Below are positions 47,359-55,518 of a DNA stretch of 64,000 bases, one piece after another. Position 1 is the stretch's first letter. The number at the start of each line of letters is the position of its first letter. Both the position numbers and the translations under genes were made by a program. This DNA comes from Serratia inhibens. Its GTDB lineage: Bacteria; Pseudomonadota; Gammaproteobacteria; Enterobacterales; Enterobacteriaceae. Location of the stretch: assembly GCF_003591175.1 (NCBI RefSeq), contig NZ_QYYG01000003.1, positions 62,001-126,000 on the forward strand, read 5' to 3'. The notes beneath the pieces were generated by a model, which worked only from the letters and a program-made list of their open reading frames with translations, had not been told where the DNA came from and did no database searches.

Positions 47359-48813
47359 TTAGACGCCCCATTTCGGGATGGGGTGATCACCCATGGAAAT
47401 ACAGACGTTCTTCATCTCGGCGAACACTTCAAAGCTGTATTCCCCGCCTTCACGGCCGGTGCCGGAAGCTTTCACGCCGCCGAACGGCTGGCGCAAATCG
47501 CGTACGTTTTGGGTGTTGACGAAAACCATGCCCGCTTCAATATTGCGGGCCAGGCGCAGCACCTTGCTCACATCCTGCGTCCAGATGTACGACGCCAGAC
47601 CATACTCGACGTCATTGGCCATGCGCAGGCCGTCTTCTTCCGATTTGAACGGCAGCAGACAGGCCACCGGCCCGAAGATCTCCTCCTGCGCGATGCGCAT
47701 CCGGTTGTCGACATCCGCCAGCACCGTCGGGCGCAGGAAGTTGCCGTGGCTCAGCCCGGCCGGTTTTTCCGGGCCGCCGGCCAGCAAGGTAGCCCCTTCT
47801 TCCACCCCCAGGCGGATATAGCCGGAGACTTTTTCCCAGTGCTGCGGGCTGATCAGCGCCCCCACCTGGGTGTTGGGATCCTGCGGATCGCCCACGCGCA
47901 GGCGGTTGGCGCGTTCGGCAAAACGTTTGACGAATTCCGGGTAGATACTTTCCTGAATGAAAATGCGCGAACCGGCAGTGCAGCGTTCGCCGTTGATCGA
48001 GAAGATGGTGAACAACGCGGCGTCCAGAGCGCGTTCGATGTCCGCATCCTCAAAAATCAGCACCGGCGATTTGCCGCCCAGCTCCATGGAAAATTTCTTC
48101 AACCCGGCGCTCTCGATAATACGGCGCCCGGTGGCGGTACCGCCGGTGAACGACACGGCGCGCACGTCCTTATGGCGCACCAGCGCGTCGCCGGCGGTAG
48201 CGCCATAACCCTGCACCACGTTGAGCACCCCGGCCGGGATGCCGGCTTCCAGCGCCAGCTCCCCCAGGCGATCGGCGGTCAGCGGCGACAGCTCGGACAT
48301 TTTCAGCACCGCAGTGTTGCCCAGCGCCAGGCAGGGCGCGGTTTTCCAGGTGGCGGTCATGAAGGGCACGTTCCACGGCGACACCAGCGCGCACACGCCA
48401 ACCGGCTGGATCAGCGTGTAGTTGAGCATCTTGTCGTCCACCGGGTAGGTGCGGCCGTTCATCTGCTGGCAGATTTCGGCGAAGAACTCGAAGTTGTGCG
48501 AGGCTCGCGGGATCAGCACGTTTTTGGTCTGGTGGATCGGCAGGCCGGTATCGGCGGTTTCAAGCTCGGCGATCTGCGGCACGTTCTCGTCAATCAGCTC
48601 GCCCAGACGGCGCATCAGACGCGCACGCTCTTTCATCGGCGTATTGGCCCATTTCGGGAACGCGGCCTTGGCGGCGGCCACCGCCTGGTCGATCTCCAGT
48701 TGCCCGCCGGATGCCACCTCCGCCAGCACCTCGCCGTTGGCCGGGTTGCTGGTGGTGAAATAGTCTTTGCTGGCGACGTTCTTGCCGTTGATCCAATGGT
48801 TGATGGTTTTCAT
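47359..48813 (-). CDS. hpaE: 5-Carboxymethyl-2-hydroxymuconate semialdehyde dehydrogenase
   Basis: A 484-residue NAD-dependent aldehyde dehydrogenase. SFTGGTATGR is the cofactor motif, MELGGKSP holds the catalytic glutamate, and INGERCTAGSR the catalytic cysteine. It oxidises the semialdehyde made by HpaD. The start codon overlaps the hpaG2 stop by four bases. Confidence 0.96.
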   Translation of the reverse strand: MKTINHWINGKNVASKDYFTTSNPANGEVLAEVASGGQLEIDQAVAAAKAAFPKWANTPMKERARLMRRLGELIDENVPQIAELETADTGLPIHQTKNVLIPRASHNFEFFAEICQQMNGRTYPVDDKMLNYTLIQPVGVCALVSPWNVPFMTATWKTAPCLALGNTAVLKMSELSPLTADRLGELALEAGIPAGVLNVVQGYGATAGDALVRHKDVRAVSFTGGTATGRRIIESAGLKKFSMELGGKSPVLIFEDADIERALDAALFTIFSINGERCTAGSRIFIQESIYPEFVKRFAERANRLRVGDPQDPNTQVGALISPQHWEKVSGYIRLGVEEGATLLAGGPEKPAGLSHGNFLRPTVLADVDNRMRIAQEEIFGPVACLLPFKSEEDGLRMANDVEYGLASYIWTQDVSKVLRLARNIEAGMVFVNTQNVRDLRQPFGGVKASGTGREGGEYSFEVFAEMKNVCISMGDHPIPKWGV

Positions 48814-49574
48814 CGCAAACTTTCCTCGTAATCTTTTTCACTGATGATGTGGTTAACCAGACGGCCGATGCCCTCGATTTCCACCACCACCTCGTCGCCC
48901 GGCTGCACGTCGGCCAGCCCTTTCGGCGTGCCGGTGGCGATCATGTCGCCCGGTTGCAGCGTCATAAACTCGCTCAGGTAAGCGATCAGGAAAGGGATAT
49001 CGAAAATCATGTCGGCGGTGCTGCCGCGCTGGCGCAGCTCGCCGTTGACGTAGGTGCTGAGCGCCAGGCGGTGCGGATCGGCAATGTCATCGCGATCGAC
49101 GATGTACGGCCCAATCGGCGTCAGGGTGTCGCGGCTTTTCACCCGCAGGTTCGGGCGGTAGTAATTTTCCAGATAGTCGCGGATGGCGTAGTCGTTGCAC
49201 AGCGTGTAACCGGCCACATAGGCCATGGCGTCTTCGCGACTGACGTTGCGGGCGGTTTTACCGATCACCGCCACCAGTTCGGCTTCGTAATGCATGTACT
49301 CCACGCCGGCCGGGCGTACCGACACCTGGCGGTGGCCGGTCAGGGTGTTCGGCGCTTTCAGGAACACCAGCGGCTCTTCCGGCGCCTTGAACTCCAGCTC
49401 GCTGGCATGATCGGCGTAGTTGAGGCCCAGGGCAAACACCGTACCCTGCGCCGGCGGCAGCCACTCGGCGTCCCGCTCCTGCAACACAGTGCCGTCCGGC
49501 AGGGTAACGCGCAGCTGCTCATCCACGCGGGCGTTAACGATCTGGCCGTGATGGCGAATACGGGCGTGTCTCAT
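48810..49574 (-). CDS. hpaG2: HpaG C-terminal half: 2-hydroxyhepta-2,4-diene-1,7-dioate isomerase subunit
   Basis: A 254-residue FAH-fold protein. ALGLNYADHASELEFKAPEEPLVFLK and the metal-binding MHYEAELVAVIG are conserved, as is QPGDMIATGTPKGL near the end. In E. coli the matching segment is the C-terminal half of a single 429-residue bifunctional HpaG; here it is a separate gene that overlaps hpaG1 and hpaE by four bases each. Confidence 0.92.
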   Translation of the reverse strand: MRHARIRHHGQIVNARVDEQLRVTLPDGTVLQERDAEWLPPAQGTVFALGLNYADHASELEFKAPEEPLVFLKAPNTLTGHRQVSVRPAGVEYMHYEAELVAVIGKTARNVSREDAMAYVAGYTLCNDYAIRDYLENYYRPNLRVKSRDTLTPIGPYIVDRDDIADPHRLALSTYVNGELRQRGSTADMIFDIPFLIAYLSEFMTLQPGDMIATGTPKGLADVQPGDEVVVEIEGIGRLVNHIISEKDYEESLR

Positions 49575-50203
49575 GATAATTCTCCTGCCTGCGTCACGCG
49601 GTTGGTCAGAGTGGGCAGACCGGCGGCACGCACCGTCACTTCATCCCCCGGGTTGAGCTCCACCCGCTGGTACGGGGTGCCAATCAGCACCGCGTCGCCC
49701 GGTTGCAGGGTAATAAAATCGCTGATGGCGGCGATCAATTCAGGCACCGAGCGCACCAGATCGGCCGTCGACCAGCGATCCTGCTCCACCCCGTTGATTT
49801 CGGTGACGATCTCAAGCTTGCCGGTTGCCGACAGCTGCCCAATATCCCCCAGCGGGCAAAAACCGTCGCGACACTTCGCCTTGATCGCCGGGCGGTAAAA
49901 GCTGCTTTCCGGCAGGCTGACGTCATTGGCCAGCGCGTAGCCCGCCAGATAGTCCGCCACCCGCCCGGCCGGCACCTTACGGGCGGTATCGCCGATCACC
50001 ACCGCCAGCGTAGCGCCGCTCTGCACCTTCTCACCGGCCGGGAACGGGATCGCCCCGCCGTTGGCGAGGTGGGTATTGCGCGGTTTGATAAACCACACCG
50101 GGGTCTTGGGCGGGGTGTTATAGGGTGGCTCATGGAACGCCTGATCCCAGGCGTCAATCTGGCTGCGGTGGTTCAGCGCGACGGAAAATACGGTGCCTTT
50201 CAT
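49571..50203 (-). CDS. hpaG1: HpaG N-terminal half: 5-oxopent-3-ene-1,2,5-tricarboxylate decarboxylase subunit
   Basis: A 210-residue FAH-fold protein starting MKGTVFSVALNHRSQIDAWDQAFHEPPY, with WFIKPRNTH and GDAVLIGTPYQRVELNPGDEVTV. It corresponds to the N-terminal half of E. coli HpaG. Its stop overlaps the hpaG2 start (ATGA), so the two halves are translationally coupled. The frame is open to 50233, but 50203 has AGGAG upstream. First gene of the meta-cleavage operon. Confidence 0.92.
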   Translation of the reverse strand: MKGTVFSVALNHRSQIDAWDQAFHEPPYNTPPKTPVWFIKPRNTHLANGGAIPFPAGEKVQSGATLAVVIGDTARKVPAGRVADYLAGYALANDVSLPESSFYRPAIKAKCRDGFCPLGDIGQLSATGKLEIVTEINGVEQDRWSTADLVRSVPELIAAISDFITLQPGDAVLIGTPYQRVELNPGDEVTVRAAGLPTLTNRVTQAGELS

Positions 50204-50240
50204 GCAAACTCCTCTTGTGACAGAACATGACAACCGGCAT

Positions 50241-50258
50241 TCATTAATATATTAATGA
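50241..50258. promoter_or_regulatory. HpaR operator candidate
   Basis: TCATTAATATATTAATGA is a perfect 18-base palindrome, typical of MarR-family operators, placed 38 bases before hpaG1. A looser copy (TTATTAAGTTATTAACA, about 50435-50451) lies nearer hpaR. Confidence 0.7.
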
Positions 50259-50306
50259 TTAGTTTTATACGCTGTTTAGGATTTACGCAACGCGGTTGGA
50301 TTGATT

Positions 50307-50322
50307 TGTGATCCTGATAACA
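50307..50322. promoter_or_regulatory. CRP site candidate between hpaG1 and hpaR
   Basis: TGTGA-TCCTGA-TAACA differs from the core consensus by one base. It lies about 104 bases before hpaG1, upstream of the HpaR palindrome. Confidence 0.6.
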
Positions 50323-50560
50323 AAATATTCACAACCAAGAACAATTATCGTTATTATTCAAGGTGTTAATCATTTTTTTGCGTGTTTTTACCCGCCAGCC
50401 TATTTTTCGCTTTATCCGTTGGGGTAAAAATGGCTATTATTAAGTTATTAACAAATCAGGCTTTGCAGGAACATATTCTCTTGCGCTCGTGGTCCCGGCA
50501 GGCTGAGACCCTACGATAAAGGCCGATATACCGAACACCTTGATAGTAAAGGCCAAACCT

Positions 50561-51013
50561 ATGCATGAATCCTTAACCATTGCCCTGTTGCAGGCGCGTG
50601 AAACCGCCATGGGTTTTTTCCGCCCGATCCTGAAAAGCCACAATCTGACGGAACAGCAGTGGCGCATCATCCGCGTGCTGGCCAACAACCGCTCGATTGA
50701 ATTCCACGAGTTGGCGGCGGAAACCTGCATCCTGCGCCCCAGCCTGACCGGTATTTTGTCGCGCATGGAGCGCGACAAGCTGATCTTCCGCCTTAAGCCG
50801 GTTAACGATCAGCGCAAGCTGTACGTTTCGCTGACCCAACCGGGCCAGGAGCTGTACGACGTGGCACGCCATCAGGTGGAACAGGGTTACCGCGAGATTG
50901 AAGCCGCGTTTTCGCAGCAGAAGATGGATCAACTGATGACGTTGCTGGACGAGCTGATCACCCTGGGCGACAAACTGCCGGCCAACGTGACGGCTCATCC
51001 CGCAAAAAAGTGA
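50561..51013 (+). CDS. hpaR: HpaR, MarR-family repressor of homoprotocatechuate degradation
   Basis: A 150-residue MarR protein starting MHESLTIALLQARETAMGFFRPILKSHNLTEQQWRIIRVL, like E. coli HpaR. The winged helix includes ILRPSLTGILSRMERDKLI and the wing NDQRKLYVSLT. It represses the divergent meta-cleavage operon until a pathway substrate is present. ATG at 50561 is preferred to an upstream TTG. Confidence 0.95.
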   Translation: MHESLTIALLQARETAMGFFRPILKSHNLTEQQWRIIRVLANNRSIEFHELAAETCILRPSLTGILSRMERDKLIFRLKPVNDQRKLYVSLTQPGQELYDVARHQVEQGYREIEAAFSQQKMDQLMTLLDELITLGDKLPANVTAHPAKK

Positions 51014-51138
51014 TGCGAATCACCCCATGATGAGGACGAACTTGTGCATCCTGGCGCCGCACATTGTGCCCCTGCACCCTTCCCGCTTTGCCGCTACGCT
51101 GAATAGGGTTTCCGTTATCCTGCCGATGAGAAAATACT

Positions 51139-51945
51139 ATGTCTGAACAAAAGATTAGCTTTATCAAAGGTGGCCAGGGCGATATTGCGGTGCATGACTG
51201 GAGCCATGAACGGCCGCGCTTTCTGGCGCTGCTGGTACACGGTTACGGCGAGCATCTTGGCCGTTATCAGTATGTGGCGCGCACGCTGGAGGCACAGGGC
51301 GCACGGGTGTTTGGCCCCGACCATCTCGGCCATGGGCTGTCGCAGGGCGAGCGCGTATTGATTGAGGATTATGATGCCGTAGTCGACGACGTTCGCCGCG
51401 TAGTAGAGCATTTTCAGCAATTACACCCAGGCGTGCCGCTGGTGGTCATCGGCCATTCGATGGGCGGCATGATCGCCACCCGTTATACCCAGCGTTATCG
51501 CGAAGGTATCCGCGCACTGGTGCTATCCGGCCCGCTGATCGGCGAAAGAACCCTGATCTCCGACTTGCTTGATCTGCCCGCGATCCCTAACGAACCGCTG
51601 GATCCCGCCACTCTGTCGCGCGATCCGTCCGTTGGCGAAGCCTATCAGGCCGATCCCTTGGTGTGGCACGGGCCGTTCAAACGTCCGACGCTGCGCGCCA
51701 TGCAGCAGATCCTGGCAAAAATCAACGCAGGGCCGGGTTTCGGCGCGCTGCCTACGCTGTGGATACACGGCGATGACGATCGGCTGGTGCTGATGGCCGA
51801 ATCGCAAACCGCCATCGATAGGCTGAAGGGCAGCGATTTCGAGGCTATGGTCAACCCCGGCGGGCGGCATGAGAGTTTTAACGAGACCAACAAAGATCAA
51901 ATATTGAAGCGGGTCACCGACTTTATTGAGCGGGTGATCGGCTAA
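51139..51945 (+). CDS. Alpha/beta hydrolase, monoacylglycerol-lipase-like
   Basis: A 268-residue serine hydrolase. VHGYGEHLGRY is the oxyanion region, GHSMGG holds the nucleophilic serine, LWIHGDDDRLV the catalytic aspartate and GGRHESFNE the histidine. It resembles lysophospholipase/monoglyceride lipase proteins (PldB-like). No signal peptide is visible, so it is cytoplasmic. It lies after hpaR on the same strand but probably has its own promoter. Confidence 0.87.
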   Translation: MSEQKISFIKGGQGDIAVHDWSHERPRFLALLVHGYGEHLGRYQYVARTLEAQGARVFGPDHLGHGLSQGERVLIEDYDAVVDDVRRVVEHFQQLHPGVPLVVIGHSMGGMIATRYTQRYREGIRALVLSGPLIGERTLISDLLDLPAIPNEPLDPATLSRDPSVGEAYQADPLVWHGPFKRPTLRAMQQILAKINAGPGFGALPTLWIHGDDDRLVLMAESQTAIDRLKGSDFEAMVNPGGRHESFNETNKDQILKRVTDFIERVIG

Positions 51946-52074
51946 GCGAGACTCCCCTTCTCCCGACGGGAGCAGGGGGAACGGCCCGGCCTGCGACGAT
52001 GGCCCTATCATGCCGCAGTGGTTCACCCGCCGATGCCGGCTTATGCTGTGATTTTACCGCGCCAAGGAGAGAAC

Positions 52075-53202
52075 ATGACCACCAGCCTGACGATCGCCAA
52101 CCGGCATACCTGGTTCGGCCACGGCAGTATTAGCCAACTGATCCCACTACTGGCCACCGATCCCCAGCCGACATTGCTGTTCAGTTGCCGCTCATTCCTC
52201 AATGGCGCGGTGTATGCCTCGTTGGCAGATGCCCTGACGCCGCTGCTGATCGGCACCGAGATCGTCAGCCACGAGGCCTCGCCGCAGGAGATCGACGCCT
52301 GGGTCGCGCGTTGGCGCGGCAGGGCGCTACGGGTAGTTGCCATAGGCGGCGGCAGCGTACTGGATGCCGCCAAGGCGTTTGCTGCCTTGGTCGAGCATCC
52401 GTTGCCGACGCTGCGCTATATGGAAAAGATCGGCGATACCAAAATCAGCGGCGCTACCCTGCCGCTGATCGCCATCCCGACCACTGCCGGCACCGGCAGT
52501 GAAGTGACCCAGAACGCGGTGATCACCGACACCCGGCTCAGCAAGGTGAAAGCCTCGCTGCGCCATAACAACTTCGTGCCGCATACCGCCATCCTGGATC
52601 CGCAGCTGCTAGAGGGCGCGCCGGACCAGGTGCTGGCCTACTGCGCCATCGACGCCTTTACCCACCTGTTCGAAGCCTATCTGTCCAAAACCGCCAGCGC
52701 CATGACGCGCGAGATGTCACTGACCGGCATCCGCCATTTCCTGGACGCCTGGCCGGCGCTCAACCGCAGCGATCGCGCCCGTGAAGCCATCATGCAGGCC
52801 TCTTACCTGGGCGGGCTGACGCTGAGCGCCGCCGGGCTGGGGGTGATCCACGGCATTGCCGGCGAGATTGGCGCGCTGCACGATTACCACCACGGCCAGG
52901 TCTGCGGCCGCCTGCTGTTACCCTTCCTCGAACTGCTGGCGCAAAGCGAGCAGCCGCAACAGCGCGCGCTGATGAGCGCTCTGGCCGCGCGCCTGTTCCC
53001 CGAACAGCAGGACAGCCCGGAACGCTATCTGATCGAATTTATTACCCGCAACGCCATCGCGCCGTTCTGGCAAGATGATCTGCCGATTTCCAGCGGCGAA
53101 CTGGCGGTGACGCTGGAAAAATCCAACAGCAAAAACTCGTTGATCGACTATACCGCTGCGCAACGGCAACAGATGATCGAAGGCGCATTCCGCGTCGAAT
53201 GA
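52075..53202 (+). CDS. Iron-containing alcohol dehydrogenase
   Basis: A 375-residue group III dehydrogenase. GGGSVLDAAKA is the NAD(P) motif and IPTTAGTGSEVT is conserved. Metal ligands lie in DAFTHLFEAYL, GVIHGIAGE and DYHHG. The start at 52075 follows GGAGAGAAC. The true substrate (alcohol or phosphonoacetaldehyde-like compound) cannot be told. Confidence 0.88.
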   Translation: MTTSLTIANRHTWFGHGSISQLIPLLATDPQPTLLFSCRSFLNGAVYASLADALTPLLIGTEIVSHEASPQEIDAWVARWRGRALRVVAIGGGSVLDAAKAFAALVEHPLPTLRYMEKIGDTKISGATLPLIAIPTTAGTGSEVTQNAVITDTRLSKVKASLRHNNFVPHTAILDPQLLEGAPDQVLAYCAIDAFTHLFEAYLSKTASAMTREMSLTGIRHFLDAWPALNRSDRAREAIMQASYLGGLTLSAAGLGVIHGIAGEIGALHDYHHGQVCGRLLLPFLELLAQSEQPQQRALMSALAARLFPEQQDSPERYLIEFITRNAIAPFWQDDLPISSGELAVTLEKSNSKNSLIDYTAAQRQQMIEGAFRVE

Positions 53203-53240
53203 TAATATAATGAGATCAAAGCAATAGCGGGAGATCGGAA

Positions 53241-53333
53241 ATGGGTATCATCGGCTGGATTTTCACCGGCATCGCAATTGGCATTCTGGTTGGCGTACTG
53301 CTAAAGATCTTCAGCAGGAAGAAAAAGCAGTAA
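53241..53333 (+). CDS. 30-residue single-span membrane peptide
   Basis: A short frame starts at ATG 53241 after GGGAG and reads MGIIGWIFTGIAIGILVGVL, then LKIFSRKKKQ. It has one glycine-rich hydrophobic helix and a strongly basic C-terminus, the usual form of small bacterial membrane proteins. It lies 38 bases after the alcohol dehydrogenase stop and may be cotranscribed. No family was recognised. Confidence 0.65.
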   Translation: MGIIGWIFTGIAIGILVGVLLKIFSRKKKQ

Positions 53334-53340
53334 ACGGATT

Positions 53341-53565
53341 TTAAAGACCGGCAGCGCCGAAAGCTTGTTCAAATAGACCGTCTTTACGCAGCAGGTAACG
53401 GCGGTTTATTCCCGGCTCGAACAGGCATAACACCCCGCGTTCGACGATAGTAAAAGCCCCCTAATCCAGATTGAACATATTCCCCAGTTCGCGATTGCGT
53501 TCCCCAGGCATATGCCCGCAGAACAGTTGCTGAGCACACTGGAGAGGGCCGGCTGGCGGCCATGA
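53341..53565 (-). pseudogene. Probable gene remnant with internal stop
   Basis: One minus-strand frame reads QQLFCGHMPGERNRELGNMFNLD, a TAG stop (53463-53461), then GAFTIVERGVLCLFEPGINR, RYLLRKDGLFEQAFGAAGL and TAA. Both pieces look protein-like and in the same frame, with a single stop between. No start with a ribosome-binding site was found. The source family was not recognised. It lies between the small membrane peptide and the phospholipase-D-like gene. Confidence 0.35.
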
Positions 53566-53605
53566 AAGGGTATTGTGGGCGCGGGTTGCCCGCGCCCACG
53601 ATAAA

Positions 53606-54856
53606 TCAGGACTCGCCGCCCGGTTTCGGCACCGGGTAGTCGTAATCCAGTTTCAGCGGTTCGGCGTAAACGCTGTCCCACAGTTGGCTGTAGAGTTTAT
53701 CCAGCCGCTGGCTCATCGCCGGGCTGTGCAGCACCAGCTCCAGGTTGCGCGAGTTATCCAGATAGCCGCCGGTCCAGTTGCTGGTGCCCACCCAGGCGGT
53801 TGCGCCGTCGATAGTCATCAGCTTGCTGTGGATCACCCGGGCGAACGGGATAAACCCGTGGCTGGCCGGCGGAATGGTCACCACCTTTATCTGCACGTTC
53901 GGTACCAGCGCCAGGCTTTTCAGCCAGGCGATATCCGGTTTTTTGGTGTTCCAGTTGGCCACCATCAGCTCGATCTGCACACCGCGCGCGGCGGCGCTGC
54001 GCAGGGCGTTATCGATGACCGCGTAATAAGGCCGGCTGCGTTCGGGGCCGAAAGACAACGGCGCATAGTCCATCACCTGCACCCGCACCCGCTGTTTGGC
54101 GCTCGCCAGCAGACGCGGCAACTCAACCTGCGAGTCAATCACGCCGACCGGGTTATAGGCCCGCGGGCTGGCGACCAGATAATTGCCCTGCGGCGTTGCC
54201 GCCGTGGGCTGATATGCCAGCTGCGGCACCGGTTTATCCGCAGTCAGCAGCGCCTGCGCCCGCCAGTCCTGCTCGAAGATCGCCTGGATCTGCCCGACAA
54301 CCCCGGCATCGCTGATGCGCAGCCCGGTTTCATGAATATGTTCCAGCGCCCGCCAGTCGAAGTTCTGGCTGCCGACAAACGCCTGCTCGCCATCCACCAA
54401 CAGGTATTTGGCATGTAAAATACCGCCGCTCAACCGCTGGTAAGGAATAATGCGCAGCTCCAGGTTGGGGATCGCCTTCAGCTGTTCCAGTGTCTCCGGG
54501 GTGGAGATACGGATCCCCTTCTCTTCCATCAGAAAACGGATTTTCACCCCGCGCTCACCCGCCGCTTTCAGATGTTGCAGCACGCCGTCCAACAGCGAAC
54601 CCTGCTGGTTCGCCACATAGAACTGCCCCAGATCGATGCGGGTTTTCGCCGCATCGAACATCTGCTGCCACACCTCGGCGGTGTTGCGCAGGTCATCCGC
54701 CTGCAACGCGGTTTCCACCGGCGCGGTATACACCAACTCGTAGCCGGGAATAGCAAAACGCGCCGCCGCACTCTGGCTCAACATCAACAGACAGCCACCC
54801 CATAACGCCGTGTAAAGGCGGCCTAATGGCCGCCGTGGTTGATGGCCATTAGGCAT
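53606..54856 (-). CDS. Exported phospholipase-D-like protein
   Basis: A 416-residue protein with two HKD-type motifs: LHAKYLLVDGEQAFVGSQNFD and IHSKLMTIDGATAWVGTSNWT. A hydrophobic segment (LGRLYTALWGGCLLMLSQSAAA) near the N-terminus looks like a signal peptide. The start at 54856 overlaps the exbB stop by eight bases, so translation is coupled to a TonB energising unit. PLD proteins hydrolyse or transfer phosphodiesters; the substrate is unknown, but a lipid or phosphodiester in the envelope is likely. Confidence 0.82.
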   Translation of the reverse strand: MPNGHQPRRPLGRLYTALWGGCLLMLSQSAAARFAIPGYELVYTAPVETALQADDLRNTAEVWQQMFDAAKTRIDLGQFYVANQQGSLLDGVLQHLKAAGERGVKIRFLMEEKGIRISTPETLEQLKAIPNLELRIIPYQRLSGGILHAKYLLVDGEQAFVGSQNFDWRALEHIHETGLRISDAGVVGQIQAIFEQDWRAQALLTADKPVPQLAYQPTAATPQGNYLVASPRAYNPVGVIDSQVELPRLLASAKQRVRVQVMDYAPLSFGPERSRPYYAVIDNALRSAAARGVQIELMVANWNTKKPDIAWLKSLALVPNVQIKVVTIPPASHGFIPFARVIHSKLMTIDGATAWVGTSNWTGGYLDNSRNLELVLHSPAMSQRLDKLYSQLWDSVYAEPLKLDYDYPVPKPGGES

Positions 54857-55499
54857 AGCGCGGAGCCTCACTGTCAACCCATTGCTCGCGACTGCCGTTT
54901 TCCGGGCGGCTGGCCGGTGCCCCGGCACGGATCAACAACACTTTCAGCAGTTCGTTGATGCGCTCCATGCGGCTTTGCAGGTAGTTGTTGCCCACCAGGC
55001 ACAACAACGCGATGGCGATCCCCAGCCCGGTGGCGTACAGCGCGGTACCCATGCCGGCGGACACCAGGCTAGGTTCGGACACCCCGGAAGCGGCCAGCGC
55101 CTTAAAGGTTTCGATAATCCCCATCACCGTTCCCAACAGCCCCAGCAGCGGGGCGGCGGTGACGATGGTTTCCAGCAGCCACAGACCACGCGCCATCAGC
55201 GGTTTGCTCAACAGGTACTGCGCGTCGACCAGATCGCCTATCGCTTCGCGGTCACCGGCGCGGTGTTTCTGCTCCAGTACCGGCGCGATCACCGCCAGCG
55301 GCAGGCTGTTGCGCTGGGTCAGTTCGTCCGGCAGATCGGCGGCGCGATGCACGTCCGGCGTCAGCGCCTGCTCCAACCGACGGGCCTGGCGCTGGGTGTA
55401 GGCGAAATACAGCGCGCGTTCGATAATGATCACCAGCGCAATCGCCAGCGCGGCGTACATCACGTAGAAAATAATGTCGTGCAATAAATTGGCATTCAT
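54849..55499 (-). CDS. exbB: ExbB-type proton-channel subunit
   Basis: A 216-residue MotA/TolQ/ExbB protein with three membrane segments: about residues 8-26, 112-135 and 148-172. LLETIVTAAPLLGLLGTVMGIIETFKAL is the conserved family region. It is placed between the TonB-dependent receptor and the phospholipase-D-like gene, away from exbD, so the unit has an unusual gene order. Confidence 0.9.
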   Translation of the reverse strand: MNANLLHDIIFYVMYAALAIALVIIIERALYFAYTQRQARRLEQALTPDVHRAADLPDELTQRNSLPLAVIAPVLEQKHRAGDREAIGDLVDAQYLLSKPLMARGLWLLETIVTAAPLLGLLGTVMGIIETFKALAASGVSEPSLVSAGMGTALYATGLGIAIALLCLVGNNYLQSRMERINELLKVLLIRAGAPASRPENGSREQWVDSEAPRYA

Positions 55500-55518
55500 A
55501 ACATACCCCTCGAATTAG

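Larger units (their letters stand above)
50204..50560. promoter_or_regulatory. hpaG-hpaR divergent promoter region
   Basis: This 357-base AT-rich gap has no credible gene. It carries the 18-base palindrome at 50241-50258, a CRP-like site at 50307-50322 and long AT tracts between them, which would suit IHF. In E. coli W the same region is controlled by HpaR, CRP and IHF. Confidence 0.65.

Noticed and set aside
47383-48831. Plus-strand frame of 482 codons
   Set aside because: Antisense to hpaE; GC-rich coding regions produce long opposite frames here. The hpaE motifs are unmistakable.
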